From: Acidicapsa dinghuensis | GTDB taxonomy: Bacteria; Acidobacteriota; Terriglobia; Terriglobales; Acidobacteriaceae | Assembly (NCBI RefSeq): GCF_025685685.1 | Contig: NZ_JAGSYH010000005.1 | Location: 124,001-188,000 of the forward strand | DNA: 64,000 bases | Reading direction: 5' to 3' | Shown: piece after piece, positions 44,953 through 52,162 of the stretch | Layout of the letters: each line of letters begins with the position of its first letter | Position numbering within the stretch: the first letter of the stretch is position 1 | Notes under the pieces: model-generated | What the model saw: only the letters and a program-made list of their open reading frames with translations | Database searches by the model: none | What the model was told of the DNA's origin: nothing | Position numbers and translations under genes: made by a program

Positions 44953-45651
44953 CTACTCGCCTTTGGGAATCTCGAAGCGATATCCAGCGCCGCGAACAGT
45001 CTTGAGGTATCGCGGATTTTCCGCATCCACCTCGATCTTCTCACGGATACGGCGAACATACACATCGACAGAGCGGGGAGTAACAAACCGGGCATCGCCC
45101 CAGACCGCATCGAGCAGATGGTCACGGCTGAAAACACGCCCCGGATGCCTCGCCAAATAATCGAGCAATCGGAACTCAGTCGCCGTGGTCGTCGTCAACT
45201 CACCACGCACCTTAAGCTGCATCGCGTTGGCGTCGATGATGATCTCTTCAAAACTGATAATCGTCGGCGATGTGGGCCGCTCGAAACGGCGCAGAACGGC
45301 TTTCACGCGAGCCAGCAGCTCCCGCGTAGCAAATGGCTTGGTGATGTAGTCATCCGCGCCCAGCTCGAGTCCTAGCACGCGATCGTTTTCTCCCGCGCGA
45401 GCCGTGAGAAAGATGATCGGAACCGTCGAAAGAGCGGGGTGATTGCGCAGGCGTCTGCATACATCCAGACCGTCTCCACCTGGCACCATGATGTCTAGCA
45501 GGAAAAGAGCCGGAGCCTGTCGCTCGGCATCGGGTATGAGATTGGCCGGGGTGTGATAAACGCGGGCAATAAACCCTGCGGCTTCAAGATGATGCTGAAC
45601 GAGACGGGAAATATCCGTATCGTCTTCAAGCACAAATACAGTTTGGCTCAA
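44953..45651 (-). CDS. phoB: Phosphate regulon response regulator PhoB
   Basis: A 232-residue OmpR/PhoB-type regulator. The receiver domain (about 3-118) has D10-D11, the phosphoacceptor D53 in LLDIMVPGGDG, and the K in ITKPFA. The winged-helix domain (about 135-228) has TEFRLLDYLARHPGRVFSRDHLLDAVWG and VDVYVRRIREKIE. It is the first gene of the pho-pst module; the next gene upstream on the strand is unrelated. Confidence 0.92.
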   Translation of the reverse strand: MSQTVFVLEDDTDISRLVQHHLEAAGFIARVYHTPANLIPDAERQAPALFLLDIMVPGGDGLDVCRRLRNHPALSTVPIIFLTARAGENDRVLGLELGADDYITKPFATRELLARVKAVLRRFERPTSPTIISFEEIIIDANAMQLKVRGELTTTTATEFRLLDYLARHPGRVFSRDHLLDAVWGDARFVTPRSVDVYVRRIREKIEVDAENPRYLKTVRGAGYRFEIPKGE

Positions 45652-45763
45652 CTGCGGAAGTCCTCGTAGTCAATTGGCCGGCAGGCTCTTCGGCACATGC
45701 GGCGCATCCGATACAGGCATACCGGGCCATCACTAGGGTAGACGGCAACAGGCAAAGAAATTG

Positions 45764-45773
45764 CAAACGTTTG
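45764..45773. promoter_or_regulatory. CAAACGTTTG palindrome upstream of phoB
   Basis: A perfect 10-bp palindrome about 115 bases before the phoB start, in an AT-rich section that probably holds the promoter. Candidate operator only. Confidence 0.25.
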
Positions 45774-45791
45774 ATGAATTCGTAACTATCC

Positions 45792-45810
45792 CCTCATATA
45801 AGGTATGAGG
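45792..45810. repeat. Stem-loop between phoB and the coiled-coil gene
   Basis: CCTCATA and TATGAGG flank a TAAGG loop (7-bp perfect stem), 38 bases after the stop of the minus-strand gene at 45848. It could be a weak terminator for that gene or an operator. No T run follows on either strand. Confidence 0.4.
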
Positions 45811-45847
45811 AGAAAGCACAGGATGAGTTGTTCGTCATATGTTTGGT

Positions 45848-46801
45848 TTACATCCGGTCTCTTACACCGATATTGACAATGATTTTGTTAACGGGAAGTT
45901 TATCGCATGGCGTGCCGACCCATGTAGGAGGAAAGACTAGCAAATTCCTGGCCAGTGTGACACCGAAGCTGTTCGTTCCGGTATACCCGCTACTGTCATG
46001 TGCAATGACGGTGATTCCTGGTTGTCCGCCCTCGATCTGGTTGCACACCATGTCGAACGGCTTTCGTACACGGAGCGTGGGTACCGGTCTGCCCCAAGCA
46101 TTTAACGCTCCCGCCCATACGTCTTCGGCAAACTTTTTGGCTTCTGGGTCGTCGTCCGTGTACCAGATTTCCACATCTTTTCGAGGGAATGGTTTCATCT
46201 CTTTTGCGAATTTTTCTATGTTAAGTAGCCTTTCTCCGGTTCTTCTTACGAATACCGTGAAAGCTGCGGCGGCGCTTTTTTGTACCTCAGCGGTTTTCCG
46301 TTGTGCCGCGTCTAATTCTCTCTCTTTAGCAAGATTTTCTGCTTTTGATTTCTCCAACTCGATGCCTAGTTGTTTGTTACTCGTTTCCAATTTTGCGGCG
46401 CGGGTCTTCGCTTCCGACGCGTCACTTTCAGCTGCGGTTATTTTGTCGGACTCATGCGCTCTCAGTTGGGCGTCTAAATCAGAGACTCTTCCTTCGGCAT
46501 ATGTCTCAAGGAAAATTCCTAGAACAATAGCCAATAAGCCTGCTGCTGCTGCGGGAACCAGCCAACTTCTCTTTTCGTTGATGCTTTCCTCGCGATTCTC
46601 TCCTCTAAACCTAAGCAGCCACCAGCGCTTTAAGATATGGAATGTTTCGGGGGCTTCGAGTGCGCAACCCAGAGCCACAGCGTACCCCGAATATTTGACG
46701 ACAGAAAACCATCTGGCGCTGTCCGACTCTAGGCCTAAACGTACCGTATCCACGGCTACGGACCCATTCACAGTAATCATGGAAAGAAGGGAAAGAGACA
46801 C
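45848..46801 (-). CDS. Coiled-coil membrane protein, not recognised
   Basis: A 317-residue protein starting at GTG with GGAG seven bases upstream. Hydrophobic segments lie at about 33-52 and 80-98. A long charged coiled coil (about 103-185, runs of KTRAAKLETSNKQLGIELEK type) leads to a C-terminal globular part (about 190-317) with VEIWYTDDDPEAKKFAEDVW and ITVIAHDSS. The C-terminal pattern (EI-x-Y...D-x-EA...FA...AGW/V) recalls an unnamed domain seen in other bacterial membrane proteins, from memory only. The base composition is more AT-rich than its neighbours, suggesting acquisition. Function is unknown. A 352-residue plus-strand frame over the same DNA was judged a shadow. Confidence 0.62.
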   Translation of the reverse strand: MSLSLLSMITVNGSVAVDTVRLGLESDSARWFSVVKYSGYAVALGCALEAPETFHILKRWWLLRFRGENREESINEKRSWLVPAAAAGLLAIVLGIFLETYAEGRVSDLDAQLRAHESDKITAAESDASEAKTRAAKLETSNKQLGIELEKSKAENLAKERELDAAQRKTAEVQKSAAAAFTVFVRRTGERLLNIEKFAKEMKPFPRKDVEIWYTDDDPEAKKFAEDVWAGALNAWGRPVPTLRVRKPFDMVCNQIEGGQPGITVIAHDSSGYTGTNSFGVTLARNLLVFPPTWVGTPCDKLPVNKIIVNIGVRDRM

Positions 46802-46886
46802 GAAAAGACTCCGTGTGGTTATGTATCTGTTGATCCTTGTGTTGATCTGCGAGGCAGTTTACATCTTTTGGTTTAGAAGGGTGTAG
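46779..46886 (+). CDS. Possible 35-residue single-helix membrane peptide
   Basis: ATG 46779 opens MERRERDTKRLR followed by a hydrophobic run VVMYLLILVLICEAVYIFWF and a basic end, a textbook single-span topology. It overlaps the start of the divergent coiled-coil gene by 23 bases, has no clear ribosome binding site, and lies 11 bases before the next small ORF. It may be real or may be chance in an AT-rich sequence. Confidence 0.3.
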   Translation: MERRERDTKRLRVVMYLLILVLICEAVYIFWFRRV

Positions 46887-46897
46887 GCTTAATCCGT

Positions 46898-47062
46898 ATG
46901 CCTAAGCTCACCGACGAAGAGAAGCAAAACGGCAAGAGAAAGCTCCTGATCCCTTCGGAGGATATTCAGGAGCTTATGGAACCTATCACGCTGGAAGAGT
47001 TCACGGATTTGGTTTCAAAGACTATTCCGCCTTCTCAATCACCTGCTCAAGAAAACAAGTAA
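46898..47062 (+). CDS. 54-residue ORF overlapping the transposase 3' end
   Basis: ATG 46898 to TAA 47062 encodes a polar, charged 54-residue protein: MPKLTDEEKQNGKRKLLIPS, then a helical LMEPITLEEFTDLVSK segment and a Pro/Ser/Gln tail. Its last 41 bases overlap the transposase gene on the other strand. Short ORFs of this type beside IS1595 transposases are familiar to me as probable passenger genes, from memory. The function is unknown. Confidence 0.5.
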   Translation: MPKLTDEEKQNGKRKLLIPSEDIQELMEPITLEEFTDLVSKTIPPSQSPAQENK

Positions 47063-47942
47063 ACATCGGCTTGTTCACGTTGCGACGGTTATAGCGGAAT
47101 GTGTACTCGTCCAAGTACGACTGAAGGTACGATTTGCCGACCGAGTGATAGACTCCGCGAATTCCACCCTTTAGCAAGCTCCAGAATCCCTCGATTGAAT
47201 TCGTGTGGATGTCGCCAATCACATAGATTTTCTCGCTGTGCTTGATGCGCTTGTGGGTATAGCCATTCTTCATGTGGCTGATGCCGTCGTAAGGCTGGTA
47301 CTCGTCCGTAAACACCGTGGTATCAGGCAAGATGTGGGTTTTGACCATGCCAAGTAGTGTCGCGCTCTTGGTGTCATGCGCCGTCATCGCGCGAATGCGT
47401 CCTTGACGTTCCACGATGCCAACGATTGCCGTTTTCTTTTTATCTCCCGCACCCGGCTTGCCCTTTACGCCGCGTCGAACACCGCCGAAATACGTCTCAT
47501 CCATTTCGACTCCATGGCTATCTGGTCCGCCGAGGCCGGTTTCGTCATCCTTCAGCATGGAGCGAATCTGCTTAAACATGCGCCACGCAGTCTTGTAAGT
47601 AACACCCGTCTCGCGTTGAACCTGCTTTGCCGACACTCCGCAGCGGGTAGAAGCCATCAGATACATTGCATAAAACCAGAGGCGAAGCGAAGTGCTGGAC
47701 TTCTCGAAAATCGTCCCGGCCATGGGCGAAATATAGGTTCCGCAGTAGTCGCAGGCGTAAGCCTTCTTAGACGCAATCCGATGATGCTTGCGTTCCACGC
47801 GGCAATACGAACACGTTGCGATCCCACCGGGATAGCGTTTCTCCATCAGCCAATCAAGACAGGCATCGTCATCTGGAAACCGCTCATTGAACTGCATGAT
47901 GGTGAAGCGGCGCTCGGCAGGAATGCAGTTGGTCTTATTCAT
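47022..47942 (-). CDS. IS1595-family transposase
   Basis: A 306-residue DDE transposase. An N-terminal zinc ribbon (CSYCRVERKHH...CDYCG) is followed by the IS1595 catalytic core: EMDETYFGG (first Asp), VFTDEYQPYDG (second Asp) and HTNSIEGFWSLLKGGIRGVYHSV for the third acidic/Asn position. The reading frame is complete and full length, so the element could still be active. It lies in an AT-richer patch with the unrecognised coiled-coil gene. Confidence 0.9.
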   Translation of the reverse strand: MNKTNCIPAERRFTIMQFNERFPDDDACLDWLMEKRYPGGIATCSYCRVERKHHRIASKKAYACDYCGTYISPMAGTIFEKSSTSLRLWFYAMYLMASTRCGVSAKQVQRETGVTYKTAWRMFKQIRSMLKDDETGLGGPDSHGVEMDETYFGGVRRGVKGKPGAGDKKKTAIVGIVERQGRIRAMTAHDTKSATLLGMVKTHILPDTTVFTDEYQPYDGISHMKNGYTHKRIKHSEKIYVIGDIHTNSIEGFWSLLKGGIRGVYHSVGKSYLQSYLDEYTFRYNRRNVNKPMFTCFLEQVIEKAE

Positions 47943-47948
47943 GGCAAA

Positions 47949-47965
47949 ATCAGTGTCTCACTGAT
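47949..47965. repeat. Perfect inverted repeat just upstream of the transposase
   Basis: ATCAGTG and CACTGAT flank TCT, starting seven bases before the transposase start codon. The position suits an operator or translational hairpin limiting transposase synthesis. Confidence 0.45.
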
Positions 47966-48027
47966 CTTACCTTACGTCAAGGGATATTTACGGATGAATT
48001 TGACACAGAAACCCGACGAAACGCGGT

Positions 48028-48849
48028 TCAAAACCAATATCCCGGCGCCACAATCCGCAAAGCGGCACGAAAGGCTCGGGTTATAGCTGCCTGCGATGTG
48101 CGGTAGCTACGAGACTTGAATCCCGAATAGCCAACCGGCTCGACATTGCAGGGAAAACGCAGATAATAACCCGCCATGCCCTTAAACGAAATAACCTTCC
48201 GCAACAACAGGTGCTCCAGCAACCGTATGTCGGTCGCATTCATCTCCTCGCGCGATCCCCGCAGCACGTCATCGTAAAAACGGTGCGAACAGACAAAGAG
48301 CTGTGTAAACGCGTCGAAACCCTTGCGCGGAAACCCCAGCTTGCGACACTCCACCATCAACTCCGGTGACCCTCCATTCCGCCCTTCGATCATGTCGATA
48401 GCTCTACCAAGCGCGGGAAACGTCAACCGCCCCGTCACTTTGACCAGATGTGTCGTTTCCCGGCGCAACCGGCTTTGCGCCAGCCCCTCGTCGAGCAATT
48501 GCATTTCTGTATAGCCGTAGTTACGGCCTTCCGGAATTTGATTACCGGGAATGGATAAAAACTCGACTGGCTTGCCGAAGGGATTTTCCGTAGCTGCGAC
48601 AGATTCCAGTTCACTAAGATCTGCTCCCGAATTCTCAAGGAAGAGAATCTTTGCTGCAGAGACATGCTCGTAGCTGAGCCAGAAGCGAAGAGCCTGCTTG
48701 TAGTCTTCAAGACGAACGCGCGGATCGGAGCGCTTCACCCCTGCGTTTGCCGCTGGAATAATCGTCGCCGTCATCGTCAGCAGATAGCCGGAGGCCGAGT
48801 GAGACAACTGATTTTCGGGGGTAAATCTGGTCGATCCAGCCGCGGGCAT
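48028..48849 (-). CDS. Glycosyltransferase-like protein, tentative
   Basis: A 273-residue soluble protein. Near its N-terminus LLTMTATIIPAANAGVKRSD is followed by RLEDYKQALRFWL, ILFLENSGADLS and HLVKVTGRLTFPALG. This layout (a first strand with T-x-x-P, then an ENSG loop and a K-x-T-G-R-L segment) resembles uncharacterised glycosyltransferase-A-like proteins seen in polysaccharide loci, from recollection. No DxD motif of the standard kind is evident (FYDDV is the nearest). A role in surface glycan synthesis is a guess. It stands 68 bases from the methyltransferase gene on the same strand. Confidence 0.45.
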   Translation of the reverse strand: MPAAGSTRFTPENQLSHSASGYLLTMTATIIPAANAGVKRSDPRVRLEDYKQALRFWLSYEHVSAAKILFLENSGADLSELESVAATENPFGKPVEFLSIPGNQIPEGRNYGYTEMQLLDEGLAQSRLRRETTHLVKVTGRLTFPALGRAIDMIEGRNGGSPELMVECRKLGFPRKGFDAFTQLFVCSHRFYDDVLRGSREEMNATDIRLLEHLLLRKVISFKGMAGYYLRFPCNVEPVGYSGFKSRSYRTSQAAITRAFRAALRIVAPGYWF

Positions 48850-48917
48850 GGAGCCATTGTAAAGAGGCTGCCAATGCTCCGCTGGAATGAATGTATGGAC
48901 AAGAGCAGAATCAAAGA

Positions 48918-49667
48918 TCAGGCGCGAGCCATGAAGCGAAGCCGTACATAGTCGCCAGTCCAGTTGCCGGCATCGTCACAAAGTACAGGCTTAAGCAGAG
49001 CCACCGTCTCGTTAACAACAATTTCGCGCTCGGACTCAGGTATAGCATCAAGCACGCCCCGGCGGAAGGTATGCAACCACGCAGCCATACCCGCCGGCAA
49101 CGGCGTAGGACGCGGTATGAGCTGAATCTCGCGCACGTAAAAGCCGTGTCTCTCAAGGCGCGCACGATAGGAATCGGGTGTGGGGAAATAATTACGCTGC
49201 TCGGCGTTAAACGCATGACCCAATCCATGCCGATCGACAACGGCGGCAAGCGCCACTTGAATTGCGGCAATATTGCCGTGACCACCCATCTCAGCAACAA
49301 ATCTCCCGCCTGGCTTCAATGCGCGTTTCACGCCGGCAAGCATCGCGTCCTGCCCATGTACCCAATGCAGAGCAGCATTGGAGAAGACTGCATCAAACTC
49401 CGCATGAAACGGCAAAGCCTCAGCGTTGCAGACCCGCGCATCAATGCCACGATCTCGCGCCGCCTCCACCATGGCAGCAGAAGCATCGACACCAACGACA
49501 TCTGCCCCGGCAGCATCGATGCGTGCCGTCAACTGCCCGTCACCACAGCCCAGATCGAGAATGCGATCTCCCGGTTGAGGATTGAGCCATTCCAGCACTC
49601 CTGCGCCAAGCGCAGGAACAAATGCACCGTTGTCAACATACGTTGCAGGATTCCAGGTTTGAACCAT
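48918..49667 (-). CDS. Class I SAM-dependent methyltransferase (trans-aconitate methyltransferase-like)
   Basis: A 249-residue enzyme with the SAM motifs ILDLGCGDGQLTARI (motif I), VVGVDASAAMVEAAR (motif II) and FDAVFSNAALHWV, followed by LKPGGRFVAEMGGHGN. The overall organisation matches Tam, which methylates trans-aconitate, but related enzymes act on other acids. ATG 49667 is chosen because AGGAGG stands seven bases upstream; the longer version lacks this. A very AT-rich leader precedes it. Confidence 0.82.
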   Translation of the reverse strand: MVQTWNPATYVDNGAFVPALGAGVLEWLNPQPGDRILDLGCGDGQLTARIDAAGADVVGVDASAAMVEAARDRGIDARVCNAEALPFHAEFDAVFSNAALHWVHGQDAMLAGVKRALKPGGRFVAEMGGHGNIAAIQVALAAVVDRHGLGHAFNAEQRNYFPTPDSYRARLERHGFYVREIQLIPRPTPLPAGMAAWLHTFRRGVLDAIPESEREIVVNETVALLKPVLCDDAGNWTGDYVRLRFMARA

Positions 49668-49702
49668 TGTGCCTCCTGAGAAGGATTGTCGAAGCGAAGG
49701 CA

Positions 49703-49764
49703 TCTATAAGACAAATTTATTTTATTTAGGATTTTTATAATTGAAACTTATACATCTATTCAGA
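49703..49764 (-). promoter_or_regulatory. AT-rich promoter region of the methyltransferase gene
   Basis: About 60 bases consisting almost wholly of A and T tracts, including TTTATTTTATTTA and TTTTTATAA, in a GC-rich genome. On the minus strand it lies 36 to 97 bases before the start codon, the place for a -10/-35 with an UP-like element. No unique promoter hexamers can be fixed. Confidence 0.45.
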
Positions 49765-49777
49765 TCATCGAGACCTA

Positions 49778-50509
49778 TTAAATCGATTGCACTGGAATCA
49801 AGGTCAAATCATCAACAAGACCCACTTCCCGTTGAACGAACGGCTCGCCATATTTCACACCGGCCAGCAGACCATAATGCCGGGCTTCGGCAAAGGTGCG
49901 CTCGCGGATCTCTTCCTCGGGAACGAACAATCCCCCGCCCTGCTGCTGGTTTGCATACTGGGAACGGTAGGCCATCAGCGAAGCGAAACGCTGCTCCATA
50001 AAAGGCGTGATATCAACGATGAAGCTAGGCCGCACATCTGCATAGAGGCTGGCGTAGATGATCTTGAACGGGCGATGCGGAGGGTGAGGTCCGGCATCCA
50101 TCCTCGAAAGCCCGGCGACAAAACAGGCTTCATAGCCGAGCGTCCCGCAGACGGCATGATCGGGATGTCGCGCCTCCCAATACGGCAGAATGACCACGCG
50201 AGGACGCAGTTCACGAAGAACCCGGGCAATCTTAAGGCGGTTTTCCAGAGTGTTGGCAACCGCGCCGTCGGGCAGATCCAAAGCCTGACGATGTGCGACG
50301 CCTAGTATACGAGCCGCTTCTGCGGCTTCTGCAGCACGATCAGCGGCGGTACCGCGTGTACCAGACTCACCTTGGGCAAGGTCCAGAATGCCTGTCCGCA
50401 ACCCGCGTGCGGACATACGCATCAGCGTGCCGCCACAGGTCTGCTCTACATCATCCCGGTGGGCCGCAATAGCCAGCACATCGACGACGGATTCGGATAT
50501 GCCGGCCAT
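49778..50509 (-). CDS. bshB1: PIG-L deacetylase, BshB1-like
   Basis: A 243-residue zinc-dependent deacetylase of the PIG-L/LmbE family with BshB1-type length and sequence. In bacillithiol synthesis BshB1 removes acetate from GlcNAc-malate. Zinc-site motifs are AHRDDVE (H17, D19, D20; the common AHPDD has Arg instead of Pro) and HPDHAVCG. YRSQYANQQQGGGLFVP and the C-terminal GVKYGEPF are BshB1-like. ATG 50509 follows the upstream stop by 13 bases; an earlier ATG at 50572 would overlap the preceding gene. bshA and bshC are not in the window. Confidence 0.8.
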   Translation of the reverse strand: MAGISESVVDVLAIAAHRDDVEQTCGGTLMRMSARGLRTGILDLAQGESGTRGTAADRAAEAAEAARILGVAHRQALDLPDGAVANTLENRLKIARVLRELRPRVVILPYWEARHPDHAVCGTLGYEACFVAGLSRMDAGPHPPHRPFKIIYASLYADVRPSFIVDITPFMEQRFASLMAYRSQYANQQQGGGLFVPEEEIRERTFAEARHYGLLAGVKYGEPFVQREVGLVDDLTLIPVQSI

Positions 50510-50522
50510 TGGAGAATAGTAA

Positions 50523-51950
50523 TCAATAAACGGTATTGTCGCCGTCGCTGACCGCGTCCATATAGGCAACATCGTACGCGGTTCCGGTCACGGTAACGTA
50601 ATAGTTGTTGATCGCCGAACCGTCGCTCGTCGAATAGATATACACCTGACCACCCTCGGCAATGTAGACCTTGTGCAGGCTCGTAACTGCCGCTATACCG
50701 GTCAGATCACCTTGAAACGGCTCGAGCATCGTCACGGTGTTGCTCGACGTATTGAACATCGTCAGGCAGCCATACGGTTGTCCCGTTGCATATCGCTCCC
50801 CTTGAGTGCAGCGAATCCCACCCAGCCAGAGCGTATTGTCGTCGGCCATGATCATGCGGGTGCGCAACCCTGGAGCGCTGTCAGAGACAGAGATGGGACT
50901 TCCCGCTGTGTTGCTGGGCAGATCGACCAAAGTTAGATTTCCCGTGAAGAGGCCATCGGGAAGAAGCTGCTCGCCGAGGACATAAAGCGTGTTTCCGTTC
51001 TCAAGGGCATTGCTGGAGCCACCAGGCACAGCGATAGTGGTGATAGCCGATTGGGTCGGAATTGTCCCCGCTTGTTGGCCGTCATTGAAGTTGAATGGCC
51101 CGGTCGGCAGAATACTGACGCCTGCAGCAGTTCCGCCGCACTCCGGCCCACAGTTCAGGACGAAGATCGAGCTACCGTCCGCGGAGAATACTCCTTTGAT
51201 GGGGCGATCGAAAGTCAGCGGAGTTCCACTCGGATCCTGCATCTGCGCCAGGCACATACCGGGCAAATTCTTCGGCTCACAATCGACATAGGGGGCGGGC
51301 CATGACTGATTGGTGAGGTAATAGGCTGCCAATGCATTGGAGTCGGCCGAGGTCAGCTTGCGCGGATAGTAGGCGTAATTCGAGTTCTGAACAAATGCCA
51401 GCATCACCGTGCCGCCAGGATTCATGGAGACGTGATAGACGCCCGGCAGGCTAAATGAATAGGACCTACTGGCGTTGCGGTCGAGAACCGTCACCAGGTC
51501 CGCAGATTGGTTAGCTGCAATCACCCAAAGCTGATTGCGTGAAACATAGGCCTCGGCAGAAAGCCCATTCAGGGTTCCCACAGTTCCCGCGGTAGTTTCC
51601 TTAGCGTAGTTGATCAGCGTGAGACTTCCGTCACCCGAGCCATAGACAACGCCCACCTGCTCTTCGGGCATATTTTGAATCGTGCTGGGAAGCGCACCGC
51701 TGTAACCGCTGATGCTGAAACCGGGAATTTTATCGTTGTAGCTCTGGCGGATGTCGTAGTATGCGTCGACAAACTGGAGCGCACCCTTGGTAATAGAGGT
51801 GGGGTTCTGAACCGCGATCAATACCCGATTGGCAATACCGCTGGGCGGCAGAACGCGCCCGGCAAAGTAGTATGTGCTTCCGCAGCCTGCGAGCGCACCT
51901 GCGGTCGCAAGTGCCGCCAGGGCGCTAAACACGAGACTTCTCTTCTTCAA
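50523..51950 (-). CDS. Lipoprotein with beta-propeller-like repeats
   Basis: A 475-residue exported protein with lipobox LAGC22. The remainder is a series of beta-rich units such as GDGSLTLINYAKET, QLWVIAANQSADLVTVLDRN, GVFSADGSSIFVLN and HKVYIAEGGQVYIYSTSDG. The pattern is that of a seven-bladed YncE/Lgl-type propeller. No catalytic motif is visible. Such lipoproteins are frequent in Acidobacteria and unassigned. It may share a transcript with the BshB1-like gene. Confidence 0.65.
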   Translation of the reverse strand: MKKRSLVFSALAALATAGALAGCGSTYYFAGRVLPPSGIANRVLIAVQNPTSITKGALQFVDAYYDIRQSYNDKIPGFSISGYSGALPSTIQNMPEEQVGVVYGSGDGSLTLINYAKETTAGTVGTLNGLSAEAYVSRNQLWVIAANQSADLVTVLDRNASRSYSFSLPGVYHVSMNPGGTVMLAFVQNSNYAYYPRKLTSADSNALAAYYLTNQSWPAPYVDCEPKNLPGMCLAQMQDPSGTPLTFDRPIKGVFSADGSSIFVLNCGPECGGTAAGVSILPTGPFNFNDGQQAGTIPTQSAITTIAVPGGSSNALENGNTLYVLGEQLLPDGLFTGNLTLVDLPSNTAGSPISVSDSAPGLRTRMIMADDNTLWLGGIRCTQGERYATGQPYGCLTMFNTSSNTVTMLEPFQGDLTGIAAVTSLHKVYIAEGGQVYIYSTSDGSAINNYYVTVTGTAYDVAYMDAVSDGDNTVY

Positions 51951-52162
51951 AATCCTATCCCTCTGATAACAGGCTGACTGGCCAAGTATAACAAAGCGGG
52001 GGTACTGCCCCGTTCACACAAAACTGGCTCCGCAGTTCCCCGGACCGCGATCAAATATGTTCAGGAGTGTTGCAAAAGGGCCCTGCTGCTCGCATTTAGA
52101 CGCACTGGAACTCTGCTTGGAAGCAGACTCGGCATGATCTACACGGTAGGATATAGGACAGA

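Larger units (their letters stand above)
46898..47965. mobile_element. IS1595-family insertion sequence, ends not defined
   Basis: The element is marked by an intact IS1595 transposase and the adjacent small ORF. I searched both flanks by eye for matching terminal inverted repeats and an 8-bp target duplication and found none I trust, so the limits given are only the extent of element-like features. Confidence 0.4.

Noticed and set aside
45828-46886. 352-codon plus-strand frame
   Set aside because: Antisense to the coiled-coil gene. Its Ser/Phe/Leu-rich product is what the complement of a Lys/Glu/Ala coiled coil gives. Only the last 35 codons look protein-like and are listed separately.
51951-52162. 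Possible SAM or SAH riboswitch before the methionine-pathway fusion gene
   Set aside because: A GC hairpin (51997-52012) is present, but I could not find the conserved core of SAM-I, SAM-II or SAH elements. A covariance-model scan would decide.
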